A stretch of 55,328 nucleotides of DNA from positions 1-55,328 of the forward strand of contig CAJFPJ010000057.1 in the NCBI GenBank assembly GCA_904399395.1. Reading direction: 5' to 3'. The translations under genes and the position numbers were made by a program. Below the pieces are notes generated by a model, which ran no database searches, was not told where the DNA came from, and was given only the letters and a program-made list of their open reading frames with translations. Positions 42,212 through 51,576 of this stretch are shown here, one piece after another. This DNA comes from an uncultured Clostridia bacterium. Lineage in GTDB: Bacteria > Bacillota > Clostridia > Oscillospirales > Acutalibacteraceae. Positions within the stretch are counted from its first letter, which is position 1. Every line of letters starts with the position of its first letter.

Positions 42212-43381
42212 ATGAAACCATTAAAGGACTATAGCTTTGTCCGCGGTGTGTGCCATAATCCGCCTCGGGACAAGGACTGGGCTCGGCTGGAAAAGGAATT
42301 GAGCTACTGCAAGCGCCTGAACATCAATTCCACACGTTTCTGGATGGATCAGGGAGAGTATGAAAAAGATCCCCAAGGCTATATCGATTATATCGGGAAA
42401 TTCATGCGCACCTGCTGGGAATACGGCGTAAGCAGCATGCCAATCTTCTGGAACGGCAATTTTATTGTAGACTTTAAAGAACCTACCGAGGAAGAATATG
42501 CCAAGGCCGCTGAATATGCAAAAGCGATCATTGACGCGTTCAAGGATGAGGAATTCGTCCTGATGTGGGATGTTATCAATGAGCCTATGTGCAACGACTA
42601 TCTGCGCAAATGCACCGGCGAGGTATATGAGGAACGCTATGCAAACCTGAGACGCTATGTGCGCCGGCTGTGCGAAATTGTTCGTTCACTGGATCCAGTG
42701 AACTGCATTACTGTAGGCCATGAACAGGTAAAACACTGTGAGTCCTCTGTAGATCTGGTGGACGTTATCTCCTATCATGATTACCTGACCACCCGTGCGG
42801 CTATTGAAGGGGCTATCATCGATGCGGAGAAGCTCAGCGCCGAAAATGGGAACAAACCCATTCTGAATACGGAAACCGGTTGCGTGGGTCGCGCCAACCC
42901 CTATGATATCGAAATTGAGCTTGCAGCAAAGCACAACGTGGGATGGTATCTGTTTAATTTGGTTTCTGAAGGCTTCTGGGGCGATATTCACGGCCTTGTG
43001 TATCCGGACGGGACTATCCGGGATCCCGCCGTCATCGCCGCCCTCTTTGGCTTTTTCCGCAACCGCACAGAAAACCGCATCCGTGTAAATGCCAACAAGG
43101 AGGGCCATGCATACAGAGCTGTAAAGGCTGTTGAGGATGTGCTCCGAGTTGAAGAGACAACCCTTTTCATGTCGAAGCACAAAACAACGGATGACATTCT
43201 CACTGCGGCGGAATACTGCGTGAATATTCTGGAGGCCGCCGAAATGGTGCCTATGTGGGATCCGCCTTCAGCTAAGATTGAGTGCTGGCGCCGCCTGCCC
43301 GAGGAAAAACGAGATATATACGAAATCAAGCGCTTTGCCTACGACATGGCAGAACTTGTTCGTAAAAACTGCATGTTCTGA
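42212..43381 (+). CDS. GH-A clan (GH5-like) glycoside hydrolase
   Basis: A 389-residue (beta/alpha)8-barrel glycosidase. The two catalytic glutamates expected for clan GH-A are Glu124 in WDVINEPMC (acid/base) and Glu221 in ILNTETGC (nucleophile). It lacks a signal peptide, so it acts inside the cell on imported oligosaccharides. The end (about 330-389) has no obvious accessory domain. Sequence does not tell beta-glucosidase, mannanase, endoglucanase or another specificity. Own promoter, AGGAGG ribosome site, and terminator at 43427-43463. Confidence 0.83.
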   Translation: MKPLKDYSFVRGVCHNPPRDKDWARLEKELSYCKRLNINSTRFWMDQGEYEKDPQGYIDYIGKFMRTCWEYGVSSMPIFWNGNFIVDFKEPTEEEYAKAAEYAKAIIDAFKDEEFVLMWDVINEPMCNDYLRKCTGEVYEERYANLRRYVRRLCEIVRSLDPVNCITVGHEQVKHCESSVDLVDVISYHDYLTTRAAIEGAIIDAEKLSAENGNKPILNTETGCVGRANPYDIEIELAAKHNVGWYLFNLVSEGFWGDIHGLVYPDGTIRDPAVIAALFGFFRNRTENRIRVNANKEGHAYRAVKAVEDVLRVEETTLFMSKHKTTDDILTAAEYCVNILEAAEMVPMWDPPSAKIECWRRLPEEKRDIYEIKRFAYDMAELVRKNCMF

Positions 43382-43426
43382 GCAAAAACATCTGAATCTT
43401 CAACTTTATAAATAAAATGAAATAGC

Positions 43427-43463
43427 GTAAAATGGCCGCTGAACGTATCAGCGGCCATTTTAC
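43427..43463 (+). terminator. terminator after the GH5-like gene
   Basis: Sixteen-base perfect stem (GTAAAATGGCCGCTGA and its complement), five-base loop, then ATAATTTTTTCC; the U-tract is good on the plus strand. Confidence 0.85.
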
Positions 43464-43487
43464 ATAATTTTTTCCGTTTTCAACGGG

Positions 43488-43817
43488 TCACTCTGCAGAC
43501 CTTTCCCTTGTCAAAGGTACGGATGGATTTTCCTGAGCTAAATTAATTCCAAAAAGATACTTTTTCTCTACCCCTGTGAACAATACTGGGCCCATTTCAT
43601 CCGCTCCCTCCGAATATCGTCTCCATAGGGTGATTTGATACCCGAGGCCCAGATAATGGGCAGATTCCTCATCATTCGCCACCTGATAACGAATAGACAA
43701 CACTGGAGTGCGGCCTATTTCAGCCAAGAGACTATCCAGCGCAAAGGATACAAGGGAAACTCCTATCAAAGCTGCAGCCCCGATACAGATACCTTTCCGA
43801 ATCTTCCGCTTATTCAA
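43488..43817 (-). CDS. small single-pass membrane protein, TTG start
   Basis: A 109-residue protein with a basic start (NKRKIRKG), one hydrophobic helix (about 10-32) and an outside domain containing PVLSIRYQVANDEESAHYLGLGYQI. I chose the TTG at 43817 because AAAGGGG lies eight bases upstream; the open frame runs back to 43997 but overlaps a terminator hairpin at 43925-43963. The VLSIRYQV...GYQITLWRRYS part may belong to a family of small exported proteins in Clostridia, whose function I cannot name. Confidence 0.6.
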   Translation of the reverse strand: MNKRKIRKGICIGAAALIGVSLVSFALDSLLAEIGRTPVLSIRYQVANDEESAHYLGLGYQITLWRRYSEGADEMGPVLFTGVEKKYLFGINLAQENPSVPLTRERSAE

Positions 43818-43924
43818 GAAAACATCCCCTTTTACCTTTTCTCCTATAAAGTATTGTATTCCTTCGTTTTCTCGAAAGCAATATCTTCCCCCCGGCATTC
43901 GACAAAAATCAGCAATTCGCACAA

Positions 43925-43963
43925 AGCGCCCCTGCGTTTCCATGGCAGAAAAGCAGGGGCGCT
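43925..43963 (-). terminator. terminator of the acetyl esterase-like gene
   Basis: Eleven-base perfect stem AGCGCCCCTGC/GCAGGGGCGCT, followed on the minus strand by TTTGTG. It lies upstream of the small membrane protein gene. Confidence 0.7.
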
Positions 43964-44011
43964 GTATACATCCACATATCCTTCGTGGAACAAGCAATCT
44001 TACTTTTGGGT

Positions 44012-44845
44012 TTACTTCAACTCAGGCGGGTTGCTCCACCGTTCGGGAACAGGGCGTCCGGGTTTTACCTTTTTTCCTTTGAGATAATAATCCAGGAATT
44101 CTCCCACTACCATTTCAAAGCTTTCCGCCGTAAAGCCGTGTCCTCCTCCCATGGCAGTATAGAGATATACGGGCACCCCTGCACCCTCAAGAGCATTGCG
44201 GAGCAAGCGGCTCTGTTCATAAGGAACCAAAGGATCCTCATTTCCATGGCAGATCAGAAACGGTGGCTGGCTACCGTCGATATACGTGATCGGATTTGCC
44301 ATAGCACCCAGCATTTTGCTTTTTCCAAAAGTTTCGGGGCTTCCCAGAAGCTTGGCCTCGGGGCATTCCGGATCATACGATTCCCCTCCGTGGATCCCCT
44401 GCCCAACCGTCATAGGGCCATACAAATCCACCACCGCCTGAACAGAATAATCCTCCCCTGGTTTTTCCCAGGCAGAATTGCCGATAGAAGTTCCCATCAA
44501 GGCGCTGAGATGGCCGCCGGCGGAATCGCCGCTCACACAGATTTTGGAATTGTCATAGCCATATACATCTGCATGTTTCTTTAAAAAAGCAAGCGCATCC
44601 TTACAATCAATGATCTGTGCGGGGAAAGGAGCTTGCCAGCTCAGGCGATATTCAATATCTGCAACTGCATATCCTCGCTTCAGCTGACCATCCTGTAATG
44701 CATAGCCACGGACACCTTCCAGCCAGGCTCCGCCGTGAATCCACATAATCAGCGGCGGTTTTTCTGTTGTCTCCGGCACATAGATATCCATCCGAAGGGT
44801 ATATCCATCTTCCTTTTTAAAAATCACATTGCGGAATTCTTTCAT
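44012..44845 (-). CDS. alpha/beta-hydrolase, acetyl esterase (BD-FAE/Aes-like)
   Basis: A 277-residue alpha/beta-hydrolase probably removing acyl groups from sugars or small esters. The oxyanion-hole motif is HGGAW, the nucleophile GDSAGGH, and the remaining triad candidates lie in HGNEDPLVP (Asp) and MGGGHGF (His). There is no signal peptide. Family relatives are acetyl xylan or feruloyl esterases. The ATG at 44845 follows GGGAGG; a longer open frame to 44929 has no ribosome site. Its neighbours include several glycosidases, so deacetylation of imported hemicellulose oligosaccharides is a reasonable guess. Confidence 0.85.
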   Translation of the reverse strand: MKEFRNVIFKKEDGYTLRMDIYVPETTEKPPLIMWIHGGAWLEGVRGYALQDGQLKRGYAVADIEYRLSWQAPFPAQIIDCKDALAFLKKHADVYGYDNSKICVSGDSAGGHLSALMGTSIGNSAWEKPGEDYSVQAVVDLYGPMTVGQGIHGGESYDPECPEAKLLGSPETFGKSKMLGAMANPITYIDGSQPPFLICHGNEDPLVPYEQSRLLRNALEGAGVPVYLYTAMGGGHGFTAESFEMVVGEFLDYYLKGKKVKPGRPVPERWSNPPELK

Positions 44846-45153
44846 TTTTCTTTCCTCCCTTTCCCTGCACTTCTTTTTATTGAAGGATACATACAGTATA
44901 CCTCTTCTTTCTCTGTCATGCAATTTCATTTCTCAGTTAAACAGACACGGCATTCATATCTGCCTGCTAAATGGTAAATAGTAAGGGCATACCCCAGTGA
45001 AAAAATGATTCCGGAAGATACGGACTTCCACAGTATGGGACCTTCAATAAAATTGTTTTTCCCATCATGATCAGAAGGCATTCTTTTCCAACTGCAGGGG
45101 GAGTCTACCGGCCATTTCATTCACCAGGAAAACGGGATAAAGGAGAGAGCTAT

Positions 45154-46455
45154 ATGTCTTCACTTTGGAGCGAAAACACTGTTTTACCGGCTTTTCCGGC
45201 TCTGGAAGGAGATGTTTCCACTGACGTTCTCATCATAGGCGGCGGCATGGCAGGGCTTCTGTGTGCTCTGCTTCTGAAACAGCAGGGTGTTTCATGTGTT
45301 GTGGCGGAAGCCAGCCGCATCTGCAGTGGGGCTACTAAAAATACCACAGCTAAAATCACAGCCCACCATGGACTCATATATAGCCGCCTTCTTCGGGAAA
45401 AGGGCGAGGAAAAGGCCCGGATGTATCTGACTGCCAACGAGGCAGCCTTGGAGACCTTCCGATCTCTCCGCACAAATTGGGATTGCGATTTTGAGGAAGC
45501 CTCAAATTTTGTATATTCCTCCGGAAGCCGGCAGACCCTTGAAGCGGAAACCCTGGCCCTCCAAAGACTGGGAATTGACGCCCAGTTTCATGAAACCATA
45601 CCCCTCCCTTTTTCTGCCAGTGCTGTGGAGTTTCCTCATCAGGCACAATTCCATCCTCTGCGTTTTGTAAATGCCTTTGTTCAGGAACTGCAGATCTTCG
45701 AAAACACCCCTGTCTGTGCAATTGAGGGACACACGGCCATTTGCAGCAAAGGGCGAATACATGCAAAAGCTATAATTGTAGCCACACATTTTCCGTTCCT
45801 AAACAAACACGGAAGCTACTTTCTAAAGCTGTACCAGCAACGATCCTATGTGCTGGCGCTTTCCGGTGTAGAGGCCCCGAAAGGCATGTTTATAGGAGAC
45901 ACGGAAAACAGCTACTCCTTCCGAAGGGCAGAAGGGCTCCTGCTTTTTGGGGGCGGCGGTCATCGGACAGGAAAACCCGGAGGAAACTGGGAGCTCCTGC
46001 GAAAAAATGCAGCCAAGTGGTACCCCAGCGCCCGGGAAGAATACGCCTGGTCTGCCCAGGATTGTATCTCGCTGGATGGTCTCCCCTATATCGGCCTCTA
46101 TTCACGGAGAACTCCTGAACTCTATGTAGCCACAGGATTTAATAAATGGGGAATGACAAGCTCCATGGCGGCTGCTATTCTCCTGCGGGACCAGATCTGT
46201 GGCAAGAAAAACGACTGGGCCCCTATATTTGACCCCTCCCGCAGCATGTTGAAACCCCAGCTCTTTTCCAATGTCTGGGAGGCTTCGAAAAATCTTCTGA
46301 CTCCTTCCCCTAAAAGATGTCCTCATATGGGCTGCGCCCTGAAATGGAACAAAGCCGAGCATTCCTGGGACTGCCCCTGCCACGGTTCCCGTTTTTCTGA
46401 AAAGGGAGCGCTCATAGATAACCCGACGGTAAAAAATCTCAAAACCAGATCATAG
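45154..46455 (+). CDS. FAD-dependent oxidoreductase with C-terminal Rieske domain
   Basis: A 433-residue flavoprotein of the DadA/glycine-oxidase superfamily: the FAD Rossmann motif GGGMAGLLCALLLKQQG near residue 30, with a GATKNTTAK segment typical of this group. The last 60 residues form a Rieske [2Fe-2S] domain with the ligand pairs CPHMG and CPCHG. Electrons would pass between flavin and cluster, but the substrate is unknown. The start at 45154 follows GGAGAG; the frame is open from 45067. Monocistronic, with a terminator downstream. Confidence 0.87.
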   Translation: MSSLWSENTVLPAFPALEGDVSTDVLIIGGGMAGLLCALLLKQQGVSCVVAEASRICSGATKNTTAKITAHHGLIYSRLLREKGEEKARMYLTANEAALETFRSLRTNWDCDFEEASNFVYSSGSRQTLEAETLALQRLGIDAQFHETIPLPFSASAVEFPHQAQFHPLRFVNAFVQELQIFENTPVCAIEGHTAICSKGRIHAKAIIVATHFPFLNKHGSYFLKLYQQRSYVLALSGVEAPKGMFIGDTENSYSFRRAEGLLLFGGGGHRTGKPGGNWELLRKNAAKWYPSAREEYAWSAQDCISLDGLPYIGLYSRRTPELYVATGFNKWGMTSSMAAAILLRDQICGKKNDWAPIFDPSRSMLKPQLFSNVWEASKNLLTPSPKRCPHMGCALKWNKAEHSWDCPCHGSRFSEKGALIDNPTVKNLKTRS

Positions 46456-46502
46456 GAGATGAAAACAGACTCCTGCTTTTTTTCGTCCTGTAATCAGCAG
46501 CA

Positions 46503-46545
46503 AAAAGCGGCAGAACCGTATACAAAACACGATTCTGCCGTTTTC
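46503..46545. terminator. terminator between the Rieske oxidoreductase and tspO
   Basis: GCGGCAGAA...TTCTGCCG stem, flanked by A-run and T-run so that it could work on both strands; the minus-strand 3' part reads CGCTTTTTGC. Confidence 0.7.
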
Positions 46546-46595
46546 TGTATTTTGCCCTGCTTTAACAATAGATACCTTTCAAACTAAGCTGAATT

Positions 46596-47066
46596 TCAAT
46601 TCAACAGAGCCACGGAAAAAGAGAGATACCCTGCAAAAGTAACCCACAAAAGATAGGGAACCTGAAGATAACCCGCCCACTTCTCCACTTTTGAAAAACG
46701 CGCGATCATCCCTATTATCAATATCCACAGCAATATAAGCCAGGAAAAAGCCGGCCAATACAGCCGCAAATTGAAAAATAGAATGGGCCAGAAAAAATTC
46801 ACGGCAAGCTGCACCGCATAGAGTTTCAGAGCGGTCCCCTTTTTCGGTGAATCAGATGTATAAACGATATAAGAAGAAATCCCCATTAAGAAAAACAAAA
46901 TCGTCCACACAACTCCAAAAAGCCAGCCCGGCGGTGAAAGCGGAGGTTTGGCAAGCTCTTCATAGAGGGGCATACCGCCGCTTGTAATCCAGGCAGAAAG
47001 CCCTCCCACCCCCATACTGATCAACAGGCTCAAAAACAAAGCCTTCCACTGTATTTTCAAAATCAT
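46596..47066 (-). CDS. tspO: TspO/MBR-family membrane protein
   Basis: A 156-residue protein of five transmembrane helices. The family's tryptophan-rich segments are visible: KPPLSPPGWLFGVVWTILF and NFFWPILFF. TspO proteins bind porphyrins or sterols; in bacteria they influence tetrapyrrole or stress responses. Length and helix number agree with the family. GGAGG precedes the ATG. A weak TTGTCA/TGTTAT promoter lies on the minus strand around 47110-47140. Confidence 0.9.
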   Translation of the reverse strand: MILKIQWKALFLSLLISMGVGGLSAWITSGGMPLYEELAKPPLSPPGWLFGVVWTILFFLMGISSYIVYTSDSPKKGTALKLYAVQLAVNFFWPILFFNLRLYWPAFSWLILLWILIIGMIARFSKVEKWAGYLQVPYLLWVTFAGYLSFSVALLN

Positions 47067-47183
47067 TCAAGGCCCTCCTTCCGGTTGTATTCTATGGAGA
47101 AAAAGGGCCGAATATAACAATATAGGAAAACGTTCTGACAAAACATTTTCTTGTATATAAAGCAGAGGGACCTCTAGGAATCT

Positions 47184-48179
47184 TCAGTCTCGATTAGAGT
47201 TTTGCGGTTCTTTCTTATGGATTTCGTTATTTTTCCGAAGGAGCCATGCAACAGATGCATCCATAGCCATGCGGCAAGCCGCAGTCTGATCGAGTGCATT
47301 GAGCATTACAAAATCGTGGATAGTTCCCTGGCAGCAGAGAGCCGTCACATTCACCCCGGCTAAACGAAGCCTCTGTGCATATGCCTGGCCTTCGTCCCGC
47401 AGAACATCGGCTTCTCCATTGACAATCATAGCATCCGGGAGCCCTTCCAGATCCTGAAGAGAGGCTCTTAGCGGTGAGGCAGAGATTCGCCGTCGGTCTC
47501 TTTCATGGGGGCAATATTGCTTCCAAAACCACTGCATCCCTGCCCTATAGAGATAATACCCGCAAGCAAACCGTTTATAAGAGGGCGTATCAAAGCAGGC
47601 ATTTGTTACCGGATAATACAGGAGCTGCTTATGCAGTATAGGTCCTCCCCTTTCCTTGCAAAGAATAGCCAGGGAAGCGGCAATATTTCCGCCCGCGCTG
47701 TCTCCCGCCACAGTTAGGGAAAATGGATTTATAGAAAAGCCGGCCTTTTGCCCAATGAGGGGAAGATGGCTCAAAACAAAGTAACACTGTTCCAGAGCCA
47801 CAGGATATACCGCTTCTGGAGAAAGACTGTATTCCGGAAATACCACAACGGAATTCGTCCTTGCAGCCAATTCTCTGACTAGCTTTTCATGGGTATGAAA
47901 ATTTCCAAATACCCACCCCGCCCCATGGATATACAAAATCACATCTGCCGGTTCAGCATATTCATCTGGCAGGATAGAGAATACGCGAATACACCCCCAC
48001 TCCCCAGTATCTGCCTCTGTCTCAACTATCCGGGCAGGCTGCATAGTAACGGGAGTATCCTGTACTGTATCCAAAACGGCCCTTCCCTGCTCCGGAGGAA
48101 GCTGAAAAATCAGCGGAGAAGTACTGTTTTCTTCACATATCTTTTCAGCAGCCCTTTCCAGAGGCACACATCGCTTCAT
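47184..48179 (-). CDS. alpha/beta-hydrolase of the hormone-sensitive lipase family
   Basis: A 331-residue esterase/lipase. The HGAGW motif replaces the family's usual HGGG oxyanion motif. The nucleophile is in GDSAGGN, with the triad completed by an aspartate in NGEADVLRDEG and a histidine in GTIHDF. It probably acts on short-chain esters in the cytoplasm. The ATG at 48179 follows AAGGA at nine bases; an in-frame GTG lies two codons upstream. It belongs to a single-gene transcript. Confidence 0.87.
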   Translation of the reverse strand: MKRCVPLERAAEKICEENSTSPLIFQLPPEQGRAVLDTVQDTPVTMQPARIVETEADTGEWGCIRVFSILPDEYAEPADVILYIHGAGWVFGNFHTHEKLVRELAARTNSVVVFPEYSLSPEAVYPVALEQCYFVLSHLPLIGQKAGFSINPFSLTVAGDSAGGNIAASLAILCKERGGPILHKQLLYYPVTNACFDTPSYKRFACGYYLYRAGMQWFWKQYCPHERDRRRISASPLRASLQDLEGLPDAMIVNGEADVLRDEGQAYAQRLRLAGVNVTALCCQGTIHDFVMLNALDQTAACRMAMDASVAWLLRKNNEIHKKEPQNSNRD

Positions 48180-48285
48180 ATGCACTCATCCTTCCATACA
48201 CATGATCATTTTCGTTGCTTTCAGTGTATGCCTTTAAGGCTGGAAAGATGCGGTTTGATGAAATTCTGCCCGTATAACGAAAAAA

Positions 48286-48308
48286 CGCCTGGTCTTTTCA
48301 ACCAGGCG
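48286..48308 (-). terminator. terminator of the tRNA-Gln/tRNA-Pro transcript
   Basis: CGCCTGGT and ACCAGGCG form a perfect 8-base stem with a 7-base loop, followed on the minus strand by TTTTTT. Confidence 0.88.
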
Positions 48309-48322
48309 GTTCTCTTTAGGTG

Positions 48323-48399
<77 letters not shown>

Positions 48400-48402
48400 T
48401 GA

Positions 48403-48476
48403 TGGCTGGGGAAGAAGGATTCGAACCCTCACAAACAGAGTCAGAGTCTGTCGTGCTACCCTTACACAATTCCCCA
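48403..48476 (-). tRNA. tRNA-Gln (anticodon CTG)
   Basis: Complete cloverleaf on the minus strand: acceptor TGGGGAA/TTCCCCA, discriminator G, CCA encoded, anticodon stem ACAGA/TCTGT with loop CTCTGAC, giving anticodon CTG (Gln). First gene of a two-tRNA transcript. Together with gatCAB in the window it may be charged through Glu-tRNA(Gln) amidation. Confidence 0.94.
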
Positions 48477-48520
48477 TCGAATCGCTTTCCGATTTATTAT
48501 CTTGTCGGACAGCGATATTT

Positions 48521-48548
48521 ATTATAACAAACTTTGGGAATTTGTCAA
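48521..48548 (-). promoter_or_regulatory. near-consensus promoter of the tRNA operon
   Basis: Minus strand perfect TTGACA (48543-48548), 16-base spacer, perfect TATAAT (48521-48526), about 45 bases upstream of tRNA-Gln. Confidence 0.88.
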
Positions 48549-48590
48549 TAGCTTTTTCTGAAATTTTTGAAATTTCTTTTGTATGATGTA

Positions 48591-50165
48591 TTAAATCAGC
48601 CTGACAGCCATTTCTGCACAGCGGATCCCATCCACGGCAGCAGAAACAATTCCGCCCGCATAACCCGCTCCTTCCCCACAGGGAAACAACCCTCGGACAG
48701 TGACACTTTCACAATTCTCTCCCCGCAGGATACGCACCGGCGAGGAACTTCTGGTTTCTGGGCCTGTTAGAAGCGCTTCCGGATCCCCAAAGCCTCTCAG
48801 CTTCTGATCCAACAGGCGGATCCCCATGCGCATAGACTCCGTGATGAATTCCGGAAGAAAATCCTCCATGGCGCTTGGCGTAACGCCGGGCCTGTAGGTA
48901 GGTTTCACATCTCCCAGGCGGATAGAGCGCCTTTTTTGCAGAAAATCTCCTACTCTCTGGGCCGGGGCTTTGTAACCGCCCCCGCCAGCCAGAAAAGCTG
49001 CTTCCTCAATGCGGCGCTGCAGTTCTACTCCTGCCAAAATATCCTCGCTGCCGAAATCCACAGGAGAAATTCCCACCAGAAGAGCCGAATTGGCATTCAC
49101 GCCATCTCTTGCCCGGGAGCTCATGCCATTTGTTACGAGGCGACTCTCCTCACTGGCAGCAGCCACCACCTGACCGCCGGGACACATACAAAAGGTATAT
49201 ACGCCCCGGCCATTAGGGAGATGAACTGCCAACCGGTAATCCGCCGCACCGAGAGCCGGATGCCCGGCAAATTTTCCGTATTGGGAACGGTCGACTTTCT
49301 CCTGCAGATGCTCAATGCGAGCGCCCAGAGAAAATGGTTTTTGTTCCATGGGGATATGCAGATCGCGCAGTAGTCGAAAGGTATCCCTTGCGCTGTGGCC
49401 TATAGCCAAAATCACCGTATCTGTTTCCAGCGTTTCAGAACCGTTTAGGACAGCCCCGCAGATCGCACCTTCCCGAATCAGAAGATCCGTCACTTTTGTA
49501 TGGAATCGAATTTCTCCTCCCAAGGAACGAATTTTTTCCCGGATACCCCTTACCGCCTGAGGAAGCCTGTCCGTTCCAATATGGGGTTTCGCCTCCCAGA
49601 GGATTTCTTCCGGCGCCCCGGCCGCTACAAATTCCCGGAGTACGAAGGCCGCCCTGGGATCTTTTGTGCCGGTATTCAGTTTTCCGTCTGAAAAAGTTCC
49701 GGCGCCGCCTTCCCCGAACTGCACGTTGGATTCCGTATCCAGAATGCCGGTGTTCCAAAAAGCTTCCACCGCTTTTGCCCGCTCTTCTATCGGCGCTCCC
49801 CGCTCTGTTACGATGGGGCGATATCCCGCCTCAGCCAGGATCAGGGCTGCAAACATCCCTGCAGGGCCGAATCCCACCACCAGAGGCCGTTTTTCCATAG
49901 GTTTCCCCACCGGAAGCTCATATCGGTAGGGAATCGCCTTCCCGATCTTGGGATCCCGAATTCCTTTTCCTTCCGGGGCTTCACACTCCACTGTGCAGAT
50001 AAAATGTACATCATTCCTTTTTCGTGCATCTACAGACCGTTTCACAAGGCGCAGACTCGTAATCGCCTTTTCCGGAACGCGCAGACGTTTTGCCGCTGCA
50101 CGCCTGAGATCTTCCTCTGTCCCTTCCAAAGGCAGAAGGATTTCTCCGATCCTATATACAGCCAT
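48591..50165 (-). CDS. FAD-dependent oxidoreductase (COG2509-like)
   Basis: A 524-residue protein of the family of uncharacterised FAD-dependent dehydrogenases often found beside HI0933-type flavoproteins. An N-terminal domain (about 1-95) with RRAAAKRLRVPEKAI precedes the FAD Rossmann motif VGFGPAGMFAALILAEAGYRP. NVQFGEGGAGTFSDGKL and CPGGQVVAAASE are family motifs; the C-terminal GEGAGYAGGIVSAAVDG completes FAD binding. Substrate is unknown. The ATG at 50165 follows TGGAGG; it overlaps the upstream gene by 14 bases, so they are translated from one message. Confidence 0.87.
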   Translation of the reverse strand: MAVYRIGEILLPLEGTEEDLRRAAAKRLRVPEKAITSLRLVKRSVDARKRNDVHFICTVECEAPEGKGIRDPKIGKAIPYRYELPVGKPMEKRPLVVGFGPAGMFAALILAEAGYRPIVTERGAPIEERAKAVEAFWNTGILDTESNVQFGEGGAGTFSDGKLNTGTKDPRAAFVLREFVAAGAPEEILWEAKPHIGTDRLPQAVRGIREKIRSLGGEIRFHTKVTDLLIREGAICGAVLNGSETLETDTVILAIGHSARDTFRLLRDLHIPMEQKPFSLGARIEHLQEKVDRSQYGKFAGHPALGAADYRLAVHLPNGRGVYTFCMCPGGQVVAAASEESRLVTNGMSSRARDGVNANSALLVGISPVDFGSEDILAGVELQRRIEEAAFLAGGGGYKAPAQRVGDFLQKRRSIRLGDVKPTYRPGVTPSAMEDFLPEFITESMRMGIRLLDQKLRGFGDPEALLTGPETRSSSPVRILRGENCESVTVRGLFPCGEGAGYAGGIVSAAVDGIRCAEMAVRLI

Positions 50166-51408
50166 ATTCTTGCCTCCATTCTGCGGCTGCGGAAATACCC
50201 GCCAGATAGCCTGTGCTCCAGGCCCAATGCAGATTATAACCGCCGCAATCCCCATCAATATTGAGAAGCTCACCCGCCAGATACACACCCGGGCACCGCC
50301 GAGATTCCATAGTCTGCAGATTTACCTCCCGCAAGGGGATTCCTCCCGCTGTGACCTGTGCAGCCTCCCAGCCTGCCGTGCCCGTTATAGGAAATCGGAT
50401 ATCCTTAATCTGCCGGGCAATTGCTGCGATATCGCGGCCCCCCAGATCTCCGCATACACAATTCATAGTCACCAGACTTCTTTTCAGAATCCCTCTCCCC
50501 ATCTGCTTTGGCAATAAACCATCTAACAACTCTTCCGCAGGCAAAGAACTGCAACGAATTCGCTCCCGCAAATACAGGGAAATATCCTTAACAGAGTATT
50601 CCGGCATAAGGTCGCAGGAAAGTTCCCCTGCTTTTCCGCCTTTCTGGGCATATTCTCCATAGGCGCGGGAAAGTTCAAACACACAGATTCCGGAAAGACC
50701 TTTTTCTGTAAATTGGATTTCTCCCTGAGAGGATGCCGCAGACTTTGCATCCAAAAGCAGCGTTACCTTACCCCGGCAGCGCACTCCCTTCAAAGGCGAA
50801 ACCAGCTTCTTTTCCGTGAGGAGCTGCACCAGAGAAGGAAAAGCGGGTATAAGGGAATGCCCCAAAGCCTGCAACAATTTCCAGCCAGAGTCGCTTCCTC
50901 CCAAGGAAGGATACGATAGACCTCCGCTTGCAAATATAAGCCGTCTGGCAGTAAAAAGTTCGCCTCCGCAGGAAATCTGAAAAGAGCTCCTCTCTCTCCG
51001 GATAGAGGAAACCTTTTTTTCACAAAGAAGTCTGACTCCGTTTGCGTTGGCTCGCTCCAAAAGGAGCGACAGCACAGAAGAAGCCTGTAAAGAATAGGGA
51101 TAAAGTCTCCCCTCCCCCTCTTCCCTGAAAAAAAGCCCCATCCTGCGGAAAATTCCTTCCATCGCATTTGGCGAAAATCGTTCCAGCAATGAAACAATCC
51201 TGTCGGCATCCCCGTGGTATTTCCCTGGAGTCATATGCCGGTTGGAAAGATTACAGCGCCCATTTCCCGTGGCAAGAAGGCGTTTTCCAGGCTTTTTTTG
51301 CCCCTCCAAGAGAAGAACTCTGGGCGCTTTTCCCTTTTCGCCCGCGGCGCAGGCAGCCATCAACCCAGCTGCACCCGCACCTATTATAGCAATATCATAT
51401 GTCTCCAT
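50152..51408 (-). CDS. HI0933/BaiN-like NAD(P)/FAD-dependent oxidoreductase
   Basis: A 418-residue flavoprotein of the HI0933 family. FAD binding: IAIIGAGAAGLMAACAAGEKG at residues 5-25. ATGNGRCNLSN is the family signature, and LIFASGGLSYPSLGGSDSGW is a second one. The C-terminal part GVYLAGELLNIDGDCGGYNLHWAWSTGYLAG closes the FAD site. Family members include BaiN-type bile-acid reductases and aminoacetone oxidases, but assignment to a reaction is not possible from sequence alone. It is first in a two-gene run with the COG2509-like flavoprotein. Confidence 0.88.
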   Translation of the reverse strand: METYDIAIIGAGAAGLMAACAAGEKGKAPRVLLLEGQKKPGKRLLATGNGRCNLSNRHMTPGKYHGDADRIVSLLERFSPNAMEGIFRRMGLFFREEGEGRLYPYSLQASSVLSLLLERANANGVRLLCEKKVSSIRRERSSFQISCGGELFTARRLIFASGGLSYPSLGGSDSGWKLLQALGHSLIPAFPSLVQLLTEKKLVSPLKGVRCRGKVTLLLDAKSAASSQGEIQFTEKGLSGICVFELSRAYGEYAQKGGKAGELSCDLMPEYSVKDISLYLRERIRCSSLPAEELLDGLLPKQMGRGILKRSLVTMNCVCGDLGGRDIAAIARQIKDIRFPITGTAGWEAAQVTAGGIPLREVNLQTMESRRCPGVYLAGELLNIDGDCGGYNLHWAWSTGYLAGISAAAEWRQEYGCI

Positions 51409-51544
51409 GTAGATTCCCCGCGTTCTGTCAGAGTTGATTTTACAGAGCTGTGTGCATTCACCAGAATCTCTCTGTCTGCAAATTGGCTGAGACCCGTGAA
51501 TTGTAAAGATGTGTAGTTAAGTATAACATACTTTTTCCCTAAAA

Positions 51545-51576
51545 TATACTAGCAGTCCGACTGCATACGTAGTATA
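51545..51576. promoter_or_regulatory. nested operator palindrome upstream of the GH3 gene
   Basis: An inner dyad GCAGTC-C-GACTGC (51552-51564) is flanked by TATACTA (51545-51551) and TAGTATA (51570-51576). The right arm overlaps the -10 element TATACT (51573-51578), and no good -35 is present, so a repressor or activator site is likely. Confidence 0.6.
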
